NCBI RefSeq assembly: GCF_900106015.1
Contig: NZ_LT629797.1
Coordinates: 1,488,001 to 1,552,000, forward strand
Length of the DNA stretch: 64,000 nucleotides
Reading direction: 5' to 3'
Source: Pseudomonas sihuiensis
GTDB lineage: Bacteria > Pseudomonadota > Gammaproteobacteria > Pseudomonadales > Pseudomonadaceae
The position numbers and the translations under genes are program-made. Every line of letters starts with the position of its first letter. Within the stretch, counting starts at the first letter, position 1. Of the stretch, positions 1 through 8,106 are shown piece by piece. Under the pieces are notes generated by a model. The model made no database searches and was not told where the DNA came from. It was given only the letters and a program-made list of their open reading frames with translations.

Positions 1-851
1 TGTCACGCAGTGCACTTCTCGTCCCCATTGCCTTGTTGCTGGTGGCCATGGTCTCGATCCAGAGCGGCGCGTCGCTGGCCAAGAACCTGTTCCCGCTGGT
101 CGGCGCCGAAGGCACCACAGCCCTGCGCCTGGTGCTCGGCGCGATCATTCTGTCGCTGGTGATGCAGCCCTGGCGGGCCAAACTGGATTTGCGCAAGTGC
201 CATGCCCTGCTCGCCTACGGCCTGGCGCTGGGCGGCATGAATCTGATGTTCTACATGTCCCTGCAGAGCATCCCGCTGGGCATTGCCGTGGCGCTGGAGT
301 TCACCGGGCCGCTGGCTCTGGCGCTGTTTTCCTCGCGCCGCCTGCTGGACTTCGTCTGGGTGATTCTGGCCATCGTCGGCCTGTGGATGCTGCTGCCAAC
401 TGGCGCCACGCAAAGCGCCATCGACCCACTCGGCGCAGCCCTGGCCCTCGGTGCGGGGGTGTGCTGGTCGCTGTACATCATCTTCGGGCAGAAAGCCGGC
501 GCCCAGCATGGCCGCCACACCGTCGCCCTGGGCACCTGGGTCGCCGCCTTGCTGGTCTTACCCATTGGCATCTGGCATGCCGGTACCGACCTGCTGAGCG
601 TGGACCTGCTACCCATCGCCCTCGGTGTCGCGGTACTGTCCTCGGCCCTGCCCTACAGCCTGGAGATGGTCGCCCTGACGCGCCTGCCCGCACGCACCTT
701 CAGCGTGCTGATGAGCCTGGAGCCGGCAGTCGCGGCAATGTGCGGCCTGGCCTTTCTCGGCGAGAAGCTGCTCTGGGGCCAGTGGCTGGCCGTCGGTGCG
801 ATCATCGTCGCCTCGGCCGGGGCAGCCGCCACCATCAAACCCAAGAGCTAG
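1..851 (+). CDS. rhtA: RhtA-type threonine/homoserine exporter (5' end missing)
   Basis: Inner-membrane drug/metabolite exporter of the EamA superfamily, expected to pump out threonine and homoserine. The reading frame is open from base 3, so the true start lies before the window; the visible part is about 283 residues. The segment reading GASLAKNLFPLVGAEGTTAL and the later IPLGIAVALEFTGPLA and LPYSLEMVALTRLP stretches match E. coli RhtA almost word for word. About nine or ten hydrophobic helices are visible, in the usual duplicated EamA arrangement. Its stop overlaps by four bases the stop of the convergent ABC transporter gene. The family assignment is firm; the exact substrate is inferred. 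Confidence 0.9.
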   Translation, partial: SRSALLVPIALLLVAMVSIQSGASLAKNLFPLVGAEGTTALRLVLGAIILSLVMQPWRAKLDLRKCHALLAYGLALGGMNLMFYMSLQSIPLGIAVALEFTGPLALALFSSRRLLDFVWVILAIVGLWMLLPTGATQSAIDPLGAALALGAGVCWSLYIIFGQKAGAQHGRHTVALGTWVAALLVLPIGIWHAGTDLLSVDLLPIALGVAVLSSALPYSLEMVALTRLPARTFSVLMSLEPAVAAMCGLAFLGEKLLWGQWLAVGAIIVASAGAAATIKPKS

Positions 852-2605
852 GTGCCGAACTGCAACTCGGCCAAACGCGCATAGAGCGGACTACTCTCGA
901 TCAGCTCGGCATGGCTGCCGATCGCAGCCAAACGGCCATGCTCGATCACCGCAATGCGATCCGCCTGCTTCACCGTGGCCAGGCGATGAGCGATCACCAA
1001 GGTGGTGCGCCCGGCCATCAGTGACGGCAGCGCCTGCTGGATCAGGTGCTCGCTCTCGGCATCCAGCGCGCTGGTGGCCTCATCGAGCAGCAGGATCGGC
1101 GCATCGGCGAGCAAGGCACGGGCAATCGCCAGGCGCTGACGCTGGCCACCGGAAAGCCCGAGCCCGGCCTCCCCAAGATGAGTCTGGTAACCCTGTGGCA
1201 GGCGCTGAATGAACTCATGCGCATGCGCCGCCCGCGCGGCCGCCTCCACCTCGGCCTGGCTGGCATCCAGGCGACCATAGCGAATGTTGTCCTCCACCGA
1301 GCCGAAGAACAGCGCGGGATTCTGCGACACCAGGGCGAAACTGGCACGCAACTCGCGCGGATCGAGCTGATCGATAGGCACGCCATCGATGAGGATGTGC
1401 CCGCCCTGCGGGTCGAAGAAGCGCAGCAGCAGATCGAACAGCGTCGATTTGCCAGCCCCGGACGGTCCTACCAGTGCCAGCGTCTCGCCTGCCGCCACCT
1501 GCAGATCGACGCCATCAATGGCGTAGCTGTCCGAACGCGACGGATAGGCGAAACGCACATCCTGCAGCTCGATACGCCCCTGTACCGGCTGCGGCAGATG
1601 CTGCGGCTGTTCTGGCGCCACGATGGCGTTGCTGGCACGTAACAGCTCGCCGATGCGCTCGGCGGCGCCTGCGGCACGCTGCAATTCACCGATCACTTCG
1701 CTCAGTGTGCCGAAGGACGAGCCAACGATCAGGCTGTAGAACACGAAAGCCGCCAGCTCACCACCGGAGATACGCCCGGCGATCACGTCCATACCGCCGA
1801 CCCAGAGCATCACCCCGACGGCGCCGAGCACCAGCACAATCACTACGGTGATCAGCCAGGAACGCTGGGCGATGCGCTTGCGCGCCACATCGAAAGCCGC
1901 CTCGGCGGATTCGCCAAAGCGGCGCTTGTCCTCATCCTGGTGGTTGTAGGCCTGCACCGTCTTGATCTGCCCCAGCACCTCGCCGACATAACTGCCGACA
2001 TCGGCCACGCGGTCCTGGCTCTGCCGCGACAGCGCACGCACACGGCGGCCGAACAGCAGGATAGGCGCCACCACCAAGGGTAGAGCCAACAGAACGATAC
2101 CGCTGAGCTTGGGGTTGGTGACCACCAGCAGCACGCTGCCACCGATCAACATGATCAGGTTGCGCAGTGCCATCGACAGCGACGAGCCAATCACCGACTG
2201 CAACAAGGTGGTATCGGCGGTCAGCCGCGACTGGATTTCCGAGCTGCGATTGCTCTCGTAGAAGCCAGGATGCAACTCGATCAGGTGATCGAACACCCGC
2301 CGGCGGATATCCGCGACCACCCGCTCGCCGATCCATGACACCAGGTAGAAGCGCGTGTAGGTGCCGAAGGCCAGCGCCAATACCAGCACGAAGAACAGCA
2401 GCAGGGATTGGCGCAGCGCGGCCGGCGACTGCGTGGCCAGCCCCTGATCCACCAGCAGCTTGATGCCCTGGCCCATGGACAGGGTGATCGCCGCCGTGAA
2501 CATCAGGGCCAGCAGCGCGCCCAGCACTCGGCCGCGGTAAGGCGCGATAAAGCGCCAGGCCAGCCGTATGGCGCCACGCTGGCGAGAAGAAAGCATCGAT
2601 GTCAT
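848..2605 (-). CDS. ABC exporter, fused membrane and ATPase domains (MsbA-like half-transporter)
   Basis: 585-residue half-transporter that should work as a homodimeric exporter in the inner membrane. Residues about 15-310 hold the six-helix exporter membrane domain; residues about 345-580 are the ATPase with Walker A GPSGAGKST near residue 380, signature LSGGQRQR near 483 and Walker B ILLLDEATSALD near 500, followed by the IAHRL switch histidine. The fusion order (membrane then ATPase) is typical of MsbA, multidrug and lipid exporters, and the essential lipid A flippase is one possible relative, but no feature fixes the cargo. It is followed by no partner gene of the exporter type. The next gene upstream, DoxX-like, begins only 8 bases away on the same strand. 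Confidence 0.85.
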   Translation of the reverse strand: MTSMLSSRQRGAIRLAWRFIAPYRGRVLGALLALMFTAAITLSMGQGIKLLVDQGLATQSPAALRQSLLLFFVLVLALAFGTYTRFYLVSWIGERVVADIRRRVFDHLIELHPGFYESNRSSEIQSRLTADTTLLQSVIGSSLSMALRNLIMLIGGSVLLVVTNPKLSGIVLLALPLVVAPILLFGRRVRALSRQSQDRVADVGSYVGEVLGQIKTVQAYNHQDEDKRRFGESAEAAFDVARKRIAQRSWLITVVIVLVLGAVGVMLWVGGMDVIAGRISGGELAAFVFYSLIVGSSFGTLSEVIGELQRAAGAAERIGELLRASNAIVAPEQPQHLPQPVQGRIELQDVRFAYPSRSDSYAIDGVDLQVAAGETLALVGPSGAGKSTLFDLLLRFFDPQGGHILIDGVPIDQLDPRELRASFALVSQNPALFFGSVEDNIRYGRLDASQAEVEAAARAAHAHEFIQRLPQGYQTHLGEAGLGLSGGQRQRLAIARALLADAPILLLDEATSALDAESEHLIQQALPSLMAGRTTLVIAHRLATVKQADRIAVIEHGRLAAIGSHAELIESSPLYARLAELQFGT

Positions 2606-2613
2606 GACGGGTC

Positions 2614-3021
2614 TCAGGAGTCAGCAGCCGAGGGCGCTTCAGCCAGCCAGGCCACTGCGCACAAGGCCAGCGCAGCCAGGTTGGTCGAAAGCGGATTGAA
2701 CGCCTGGATCAACAGATGGGGGCTCAGCAGCGCAACATCAAGCAGCAACACCAGCAACACCGCGCCAGCGACCAGCAAGGGCCAACGCTGGCGCCGCACC
2801 GTCAGCAGCAGGATGCCCAGAAGGATCTCGGCAATACCGCCGACAGCCGCGATCAGCTGCGGCGCGAACAGCGGATGATCTGGCAGACCATGGGCCGCGA
2901 TCATCGCCACCTCGTCAGGGCTGAGCCAGAGAATCTTCGGCGCCAGGCCATGCCAGATGAACACCAGTGCCAGAGCCAATCGAGCGAGCCAGGCGATCTG
3001 CGCCAGGCGTCGTTCAGTCAT
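2614..3021 (-). CDS. DoxX-like four-helix membrane protein
   Basis: 135-residue protein with four hydrophobic helices and the early RLALALVFIWHGLAPKI segment characteristic of the DoxX-like family (inner-membrane proteins, some linked to redox or thiosulfate oxidation). I chose the ATG at 3021, giving MTERRLAQ; an in-frame ATG at 3039 would add six residues and lie further inside the DCC gene. It overlaps the end of the DCC thioredoxin-like gene by 8 bases, so translation is probably coupled. The pairing of a DoxX-like protein with a CxxC protein hints at a shared membrane redox role, but this is inference. Confidence 0.75.
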   Translation of the reverse strand: MTERRLAQIAWLARLALALVFIWHGLAPKILWLSPDEVAMIAAHGLPDHPLFAPQLIAAVGGIAEILLGILLLTVRRQRWPLLVAGAVLLVLLLDVALLSPHLLIQAFNPLSTNLAALALCAVAWLAEAPSAADS

Positions 3022-3448
3022 GCAAAAAGCGCTCGGCATGGTCGGCGCTGAGCAACAGGCAGACCTCGTACCGTCCGAACAGGCGGTAACGATTCAGCGC
3101 GATGCGGTCATAGCACCAATCGCGCAGCGGGCGCGGGATAAGACGCAGCCAGGCAAGTGCACGCCAGGGCTGTGGCAGGCGAGCAAGGATACGCAGCAGC
3201 GCGTTCGAGCGTACATGCAGCCCCGCCTCATCGATCAGCGCCATGGTGTCGAAACGGTCGGTCGGCAGCCCATACCAGGCCAGCAATGCCTGGCCCTGAA
3301 CCGATTGCACCGAGGCCAGACGAAACTGCCGCTGCCGATCATGACGGATGAGAAACTTCGCCCAGCCGTTGCACAGCTTGCAGACGCCGTCGAACAGCAC
3401 CACGCGCTCGCCAGCGGCAAGACCGGGCGGCAGCGATTGCCTGGTCAT
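3014..3448 (-). CDS. DCC-family thiol-disulfide oxidoreductase-like protein (DUF393)
   Basis: 144-residue protein beginning VVLFDGVCKLCNGW, the DxVCxLC signature that names the DCC family (YuxK relatives). The CKLC pair is a thioredoxin-like CxxC; the family is predicted to do thiol-disulfide chemistry but biochemical proof is sparse. The start is ATG 3448, overlapping the stop of the DUF1287 gene in an ATGA arrangement, which supports this start over a much longer frame that would run through the neighbouring gene. No signal peptide is visible, so it is probably cytoplasmic or membrane-associated through its hydrophobic C-terminal half. Confidence 0.8.
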   Translation of the reverse strand: MTRQSLPPGLAAGERVVLFDGVCKLCNGWAKFLIRHDRQRQFRLASVQSVQGQALLAWYGLPTDRFDTMALIDEAGLHVRSNALLRILARLPQPWRALAWLRLIPRPLRDWCYDRIALNRYRLFGRYEVCLLLSADHAERFLHD

Positions 3449-4035
3449 TGCGCAGCGCTCGCCTGCTGCGCATGCGGGCGGTAATGGCCGGTAATGCGGT
3501 AGGCGAACAGAATGTCCTCCTCCTGCGTGCCGCGACCGATGTTGTGCAGCACCAGCGGCGTAGCCGTTGGCGCCTGACGGTCGCTGACGATACCGATATG
3601 AGTGAGGCCACGACCCAGATCCCAGGTGACGATATCGCCGGGCCGGTATGCCGCGGCATCCTGCTTGACCGGCAGCGACCAGCCCTGACGCGTGAACCAG
3701 GTCATCAGGTTGGGCACGCGGCGGTGATCGATATTGCTGTCCGGGCGACTCAGCCCCCAATTCTTCGGATAGACGGAGAAATTGCCGCGCATGTCGCGAT
3801 GCACCGCTTCCTGCAGATCCAGCCCCTGCTGACGCAGTGCGCGGATCACCACGTCGGTGCAAACCCCGGTGGTCATGGGCACATCGCCGCCCGGATAGCT
3901 CAAGCGGCGATAAGCCGGGTCATAGCTCAGGGTTACGCCCACCTGCTGGCGCGCATCGAGCACCAGCCTGTCCGCCTCGATGGCCTGCACGGCAAACGCC
4001 AGCGACCCGAGCAGCAGTGCAATCAGCATGCGCAT
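3445..4035 (-). CDS. DUF1287 secreted protein
   Basis: 196-residue protein with a clear signal peptide (MRMLIALLLGSLAFAVQA) and the DUF1287 core: GVCTDVVIRALRQQG, then WDLGRGLTHIGIVSDR and LVLHNIGRGTQEED. The ordered Cys, His and second His resemble the triad layout of NlpC/P60-type cell-wall amidases, which is why a peptidoglycan role is suspected for this family (YijF in E. coli), but no activity is established that I know of. It sits 9 bases downstream of the NAD-kinase-like gene and is coupled to the DCC gene behind it. Confidence 0.85.
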   Translation of the reverse strand: MRMLIALLLGSLAFAVQAIEADRLVLDARQQVGVTLSYDPAYRRLSYPGGDVPMTTGVCTDVVIRALRQQGLDLQEAVHRDMRGNFSVYPKNWGLSRPDSNIDHRRVPNLMTWFTRQGWSLPVKQDAAAYRPGDIVTWDLGRGLTHIGIVSDRQAPTATPLVLHNIGRGTQEEDILFAYRITGHYRPHAQQASAAQ

Positions 4036-4044
4036 AGCGATCTC

Positions 4045-5160
4045 CTATCGACTCAGGGGGTACAGCAGTTCTTCCTTATAACCAGCCCAGACCCGCACGG
4101 CATCGGGAAACGCGTCGTCCAGGCTCACGTCGCCACTGTCGACCAGCAGCGGCCGACCTTCCAGCGTCGCCAGCTTGCGCTTGGTCGCCACCACGCGCAG
4201 GCGCTCCAGCCCCACGGCGCGCAGCACGCGCGGGCTGATCTGCTGGTTGCCGCGGCCGATGATATGGCCCTGACCGCCAATCGCGGTCACCAGCAGATAA
4301 GTCGGGTGCCCTTCGACCAGGGCGAACAGCTCGGTTTCATTGACGTCGCGGGCGATGACCCGGCCATCCTCGATCACATCGACGCCGAGCAAGGTGGTTT
4401 CCAGACCAAGATTCTGCGCCAGACCGTGCAAGGTCGAGCCGGGACCGAACACGTAGCGCGCACCCGGCTCCCACTCGCTCTCGAGCCAGGCGGCCAGATC
4501 AGCCAACACCAGCTCTTCGGACTCCACGCCACCCTGCTTCACCGCCTGCACGTAGCCGCCCTCCTGCGGCACGCACAGCTCGCCGTACCAGCGCGCGGTG
4601 ACGCGGCCTTCGCGCAGGGCGCTCTCGTCGATGTCACGCACCTCGCCGCTGGCCAGTCGTACCAGGCCGCCCTCCACCAGGCGCGCAGTCAGCTCGCCTG
4701 CCGCTCGCGGACTGATGGCGTAGACGCCGGACTGGATCTTCACGCCGGCCGGAATACCCAGCACCGGCTGGCCGTCCCTGACGGCGGCACAGACATCACG
4801 TGCAGTACCATCACCGCCAGCGAAGAGAATCAGCGCTACACCGGCGTCCTGTAGCTGCTGCACTGCCTGGCGGGTGTCTTCGGCAGTGGTCGGCTGTGCA
4901 CCGACCTGCCCCAGCAGGCGATGCTCAAAGCCCATCTGCGCCAAAAGATCGCCACCCATGGCGCCCGGATAACTGACGAACTCGATGCGCTCGTGCAGAG
5001 TCAACAACTGCTCAAGCGCGGTGCGTGTACGTTGCGCCGCCTTTGGCTCGACACCCAGAGCCAGCGCCTGCTCGGCCATGCCGTCGCTGCCCTTGAAGGC
5101 TGCAGGACCACCCAGCCCGGCCAGTGGATTGATGATCAAACCGATATGAAAACGCGACAT
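4045..5160 (-). CDS. ATP-NAD kinase family protein (AcoX-like; PA1572 type)
   Basis: 371-residue protein with the NAD-kinase/diacylglycerol-kinase fold signatures: INPLAGLGG at the N-terminus and FAGGDGTARDV near residue 112, then GIPAGVKIQSGVYAISP. It differs from the standard NAD kinase (NadK, about 295 residues) in length and in the extra C-terminal half, and resembles AcoX and P. aeruginosa PA1572. Start ATG 5160 is chosen because GAGG lies five bases upstream; an ATG at 5178 lacks this. The likely reaction is phosphorylation of NAD(H) or a related nucleotide, but the substrate is not certain. The small PA1571-type gene is transcribed divergently about 300 bases away. Confidence 0.8.
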   Translation of the reverse strand: MSRFHIGLIINPLAGLGGPAAFKGSDGMAEQALALGVEPKAAQRTRTALEQLLTLHERIEFVSYPGAMGGDLLAQMGFEHRLLGQVGAQPTTAEDTRQAVQQLQDAGVALILFAGGDGTARDVCAAVRDGQPVLGIPAGVKIQSGVYAISPRAAGELTARLVEGGLVRLASGEVRDIDESALREGRVTARWYGELCVPQEGGYVQAVKQGGVESEELVLADLAAWLESEWEPGARYVFGPGSTLHGLAQNLGLETTLLGVDVIEDGRVIARDVNETELFALVEGHPTYLLVTAIGGQGHIIGRGNQQISPRVLRAVGLERLRVVATKRKLATLEGRPLLVDSGDVSLDDAFPDAVRVWAGYKEELLYPLSR

Positions 5161-5235
5161 GAATTCCTCGCTCCACACAGGCTGGCACGCAGCCTGCTAT
5201 ACGACTTTCGCAATGTATTTTGTGACGGAGTTCCG

Positions 5236-5404
5236 CCGTCTTGGAATCTGCTTAAAGTATCGCGAGCTAGAGCCAGGCAAGGCGAAATCGGGCGAAGCAC
5301 GGACTGGGCTCGCATTCGAGTTTACGAGTAGTAAATGAGCTTTCTGAGCCCGATTTCAACGCAGCATGGCCGACGCGCAGCAGACTTTGAGCAGGTTCCC
5401 AGCT
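5236..5404. repeat. Long imperfect palindrome filling the intergenic region
   Basis: The left arm (about 5239-5293) and the reverse complement of the right arm (about 5347-5404) align along roughly 55 bases; the outer 19 bases match at 16 positions and the inner nine (AAATCGGGC) match perfectly. Between them lies a small hairpin with stem TTTAC/GTAAA at 5321-5335. This is the shape of a non-autonomous, MITE-like or REP-derived intergenic element. There are no obvious flanking target duplications. I believe similar sequences recur in Pseudomonas genomes but cannot verify it. No gene is visible in 5161-5465. Confidence 0.6.
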
Positions 5405-5465
5405 GTCACCGCGCCTTCATCTGGATGTCCTAGACTGGCGCGCATTACTGATGAGGAGACAGGCC

Positions 5466-5639
5466 ATGAGCTTGCAAGACAACGCTGCCCAGTACCCCAC
5501 CACCGAACATCAACAGGAGCCGGTGGGCGGTTTTATCATTGATGGTCAGGGCCGCGAAGTGCCCATTACCGAAGAGATGATCAAACAGGCCTGCGACGCC
5601 CTGGAAGAAGGCCGCCAGCGCCCCAGCCAGCAGGCTTGA
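5466..5639 (+). CDS. PA1571-type small conserved protein
   Basis: 57-residue acidic protein, MSLQDNAAQYPTTEHQQEP at the start and a conserved-looking core GGFIIDGQGREVPITEEMI. The ATG at 5466 is preceded by GAGGAGA at a good distance; an upstream in-frame ATG at 5451 would overlap that ribosome site and is less likely. In P. aeruginosa a small protein of this kind (PA1571) also sits beside the NAD-kinase-like PA1572, which supports it being a real gene. No signal peptide or membrane segment; function unknown. A hairpin just after its stop should end transcription. Confidence 0.75.
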   Translation: MSLQDNAAQYPTTEHQQEPVGGFIIDGQGREVPITEEMIKQACDALEEGRQRPSQQA

Positions 5640-5647
5640 ACCTACGG

Positions 5648-5672
5648 CGCCAGGCACGCAATGTGCCTGGCG
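5648..5672. terminator. Bidirectional hairpin between PA1571-type gene and msrB
   Basis: Ten-base perfect stem CGCCAGGCAC/GTGCCTGGCG with a five-base loop, placed between two convergent genes. There is no strong T run, so it may act as an intrinsic terminator only weakly. Confidence 0.6.
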
Positions 5673-5680
5673 TGCCTGTC

Positions 5681-6076
5681 TCAATCGCGTGGCACCAGCT
5701 TCAGCGACAGTGAGTTGATGCAGTAGCGCAACCCGGTCGGACGGGGTCCATCGGGGAACACGTGCCCCAGGTGCGCGTCGCACTTGGCGCATTTGACTTC
5801 GATTCGATGCATACCGTGGCTGTAGTCGTCGAGGCTGGCGATCACCTCGTCGTTGATCGGCTGAAAGTAGCTCGGCCAACCGCTGCCAGAGTCATATTTG
5901 GCATCCGAATCGAACAGCGCCTCACCACAGCAGGCGCAGTGGTAGATGCCAGGGGTCTTGCTGTCGTGATATGCGCCGGTGAACGGCCGCTCCGTGCCGC
6001 CCAGACGACAGACATGAAATTGCTCGTCAGTCAGCTCTTCGCGCCAGCTATCCAGGGGTTTGTCGACTTTATCCAC
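5681..6076 (-). CDS. msrB: Peptide-methionine (R)-S-oxide reductase
   Basis: 131-residue MsrB that reduces methionine-R-sulfoxide in damaged proteins, using thioredoxin. The signature [10 protein letters not shown] is followed by the catalytic cysteine in [12 protein letters not shown]. Two CxxC pairs (YHCACCG and [12 protein letters not shown]) form the structural zinc site. I take the GTG at 6076 ([11 protein letters not shown]) as the start because GAGGAA lies about ten bases upstream and homologues begin here; an in-frame ATG at 6106 would add ten unmatched residues. It diverges from alaA, matching the PA2827-PA2828 order. Confidence 0.92.
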   Translation of the reverse strand: MDKVDKPLDSWREELTDEQFHVCRLGGTERPFTGAYHDSKTPGIYHCACCGEALFDSDAKYDSGSGWPSYFQPINDEVIASLDDYSHGMHRIEVKCAKCDAHLGHVFPDGPRPTGLRYCINSLSLKLVPRD

Positions 6077-6348
6077 GAACGGGGTTCCTCCTCGGTAATT
6101 GGGCAATGCGCGGCAGTACGGGCAGCACCAGCATCTGGCAGCTTCGGGGTGAGGTTACTGCGACTGCAGCGCCTCTGTGCGCCGCGTGGCAGGCCAGAAA
6201 AAAGCAGGACTGATACCTTTGCCGCGCTCAGGTCGCCACGTATGATTCGACCCCAGTCTGTCACCCACGTTACGGGCTGCCAAGATTCCCCGCCGGGAGA
6301 ATTTTGCAGCGTACTTCAGTGGGTTCTCCATAGCTCGGGAATCCTTAC

Positions 6349-7560
6349 ATGCAGGTCAGCAAATCGAACAAGCTCGCCAACGTCTGCTACGACATTCGCG
6401 GGCCAGTGCTCAAGCACGCCAAGCGTCTGGAAGAGGAAGGCCATCGCATCCTCAAGCTGAACATCGGCAATCCGGCGCCGTTCGGTTTCGAGGCACCGGA
6501 AGAAATTCTTCAGGACGTCATCCGCAACCTGCCCACCGCCCAGGGCTACAGCGACTCCAAGGGGCTGTTCAGCGCGCGCAAGGCGGTGATGCAGTACTAC
6601 CAGCAGAAGCAGGTCGAAGGCGTCACCATCGAGGACATCTACCTCGGCAACGGTGTCTCCGAGCTGATCGTGATGGCCATGCAGGCACTGCTCAACAACG
6701 GTGACGAGGTGCTCATCCCGGCGCCCGACTATCCGCTGTGGACCGCCGCCGTGGCGCTGTCCGGTGGCAAGCCGGTGCACTACCTGTGCGACGAGCAGGC
6801 CGGCTGGTTCCCGGACATCGCCGACATGCGCGCCAAGATCACGCCCAATACCAAGGCGCTGGTGCTGATCAACCCGAACAACCCCACCGGCGCGGTGTAT
6901 TCGAAGGAAGTGCTGCAGGACATCGTCGAACTGGCGCGCCAGCACAACCTGGTCATCTTCTCCGACGAGATCTACGACAAGATCCTCTACGACGAGGCCG
7001 TGCACATCAGCACCGCCTCGCTGGCACCGGACGTGCTCTGCCTGACCTTCAACGGCCTGTCCAAGAGCTACCGTGTAGCGGGCTTCCGCTCCGGCTGGGT
7101 GGCCATCTCCGGGCCCAAGCACCGGGCACAGAGCTATATCGAAGGCCTGGACATCCTGGCCAACATGCGCCTGTGCGCCAACGTGCCGAGCCAGCACGCG
7201 ATCCAGACCGCCCTCGGTGGCTACCAGAGCATCAACGACCTGGTACTGCCCAACGGCCGCCTGCTGGAGCAGCGCAACCGCGCCTGGGAGCTGCTCAACG
7301 ACATTCCCGGGGTCAGCTGCGTGAAACCCATGGGCGCGCTGTATGCCTTCCCCAGGATCGACCCCAATGTCTGCCCGATCCACAACGACGAGAAGTTCGT
7401 TCTCGACCTGCTGCTGTCGGAAAAACTGCTGATCGTCCAGGGCACCGCCTTCAACTGGCCGTGGCCGGATCACTTCCGTGTGGTCACCCTGCCCCGCGTC
7501 GACGACCTGGAGCAGGCCATCGGTCGTATCGGCAACTTCCTCAAAGGTTACAGCCAGTAA
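6349..7560 (+). CDS. alaA: Alanine (glutamate-pyruvate) aminotransferase
   Basis: 403-residue PLP-dependent class I aminotransferase matching AlaA/YfbQ: it moves an amino group between glutamate and pyruvate to make alanine. The PLP lysine is Lys239 in FNGLSKSYRVAGFRSGW; INPNNPTGAVYSKE and FSDEIYDKILYD are the cofactor-binding motifs, and the C-terminal FRVVTLPRVDDLE carries the carboxylate-binding arginine. Length is as expected for the family. A short gene of unknown function follows after six bases, probably co-transcribed. The 6107-6348 upstream region shows no gene and no promoter I would defend. Confidence 0.93.
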   Translation: MQVSKSNKLANVCYDIRGPVLKHAKRLEEEGHRILKLNIGNPAPFGFEAPEEILQDVIRNLPTAQGYSDSKGLFSARKAVMQYYQQKQVEGVTIEDIYLGNGVSELIVMAMQALLNNGDEVLIPAPDYPLWTAAVALSGGKPVHYLCDEQAGWFPDIADMRAKITPNTKALVLINPNNPTGAVYSKEVLQDIVELARQHNLVIFSDEIYDKILYDEAVHISTASLAPDVLCLTFNGLSKSYRVAGFRSGWVAISGPKHRAQSYIEGLDILANMRLCANVPSQHAIQTALGGYQSINDLVLPNGRLLEQRNRAWELLNDIPGVSCVKPMGALYAFPRIDPNVCPIHNDEKFVLDLLLSEKLLIVQGTAFNWPWPDHFRVVTLPRVDDLEQAIGRIGNFLKGYSQ

Positions 7561-7566
7561 GCCGAC

Positions 7567-7998
7567 ATGGACCTGCAGATCGACGATTTCTACAAGGACG
7601 CCGCCAGCGGCCTGCTCATGCTCTATCAGGCCTTCCCGCGCAAGATGGCGCTGTACGTGGAAGACCTGATCGGGCGCGAGGAGCCGGACGAATTCGGCCT
7701 GCCCAGCAAGCGTCACCAGGCCTGCCTCGGCGCGCTGCTGTGGCTGGCCGAGGAAGGCTATCTGCGTTTCGAGTCGACCATCGCTTACGACGCGCTGGAT
7801 CAGGCGGTGCTGAGCGAGAAAGGTTTTCTGCGCCTGTCACGCGCCATTCCCCACGCTTTGTGCGAGGGTGAAGTGCTGCCGCCAAGCGTGCGCCGCGTAC
7901 ATGCCACATTGGCATTTCAGCTGCGCGAGGCCCTGGCCCAGCAGCACGGCGAGCGCACCGCCCGCCTCACTCGTCTGCTGTTCGAGAGTACGCTATAA
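7567..7998 (+). CDS. Conserved hypothetical protein (PA2829 type)
   Basis: 143-residue protein with no signal peptide or membrane helix. I do not recognise a domain. It contains an aromatic-rich start (MDLQIDDFYKDAASGLLMLYQAF) followed by a stretch reminiscent of a winged-helix-like fold (LGALLWLAEEGYLRFESTI and AVLSEKGFLRLSRAI, resembling helix then beta-turn with Gly-Tyr-Leu-Arg-Phe), which is only suggestive. The position between alaA and htpX is kept in P. aeruginosa, so it is likely a genuine, vertically inherited gene. It starts six bases after alaA and is probably translated from the same message. Confidence 0.75.
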   Translation: MDLQIDDFYKDAASGLLMLYQAFPRKMALYVEDLIGREEPDEFGLPSKRHQACLGALLWLAEEGYLRFESTIAYDALDQAVLSEKGFLRLSRAIPHALCEGEVLPPSVRRVHATLAFQLREALAQQHGERTARLTRLLFESTL

Positions 7999-8029
7999 GG
8001 TCAAGAGACATAGTTTGAAATAGTCGCTG

Positions 8030-8058
8030 GTTGAAAGCCCAGGGGGGGCGCCCTTATA
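8030..8058 (+). promoter_or_regulatory. Candidate heat-shock (sigma-32) promoter of htpX
   Basis: GTTGAAA at 8030-8036 and CCCTTATA at 8051-8058, 14 bases apart, fit the sigma-32 consensus CTTGAAA-N(11-15)-CCCCATNT with few mismatches. It lies 49 bases before the htpX start; htpX is a heat-shock gene in E. coli. Confidence 0.65.
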
Positions 8059-8106
8059 TAGCCGGCATTACTCGTACGTCTTTCCCGTGAGGAGTCCGTT
8101 CACACC

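Noticed and set aside
3449..3862. Long N-terminal extension of the DCC protein
   Set aside because: The extension lies wholly inside the DUF1287 gene in another frame; the ATG at 3448 in an ATGA overlap is the natural start.
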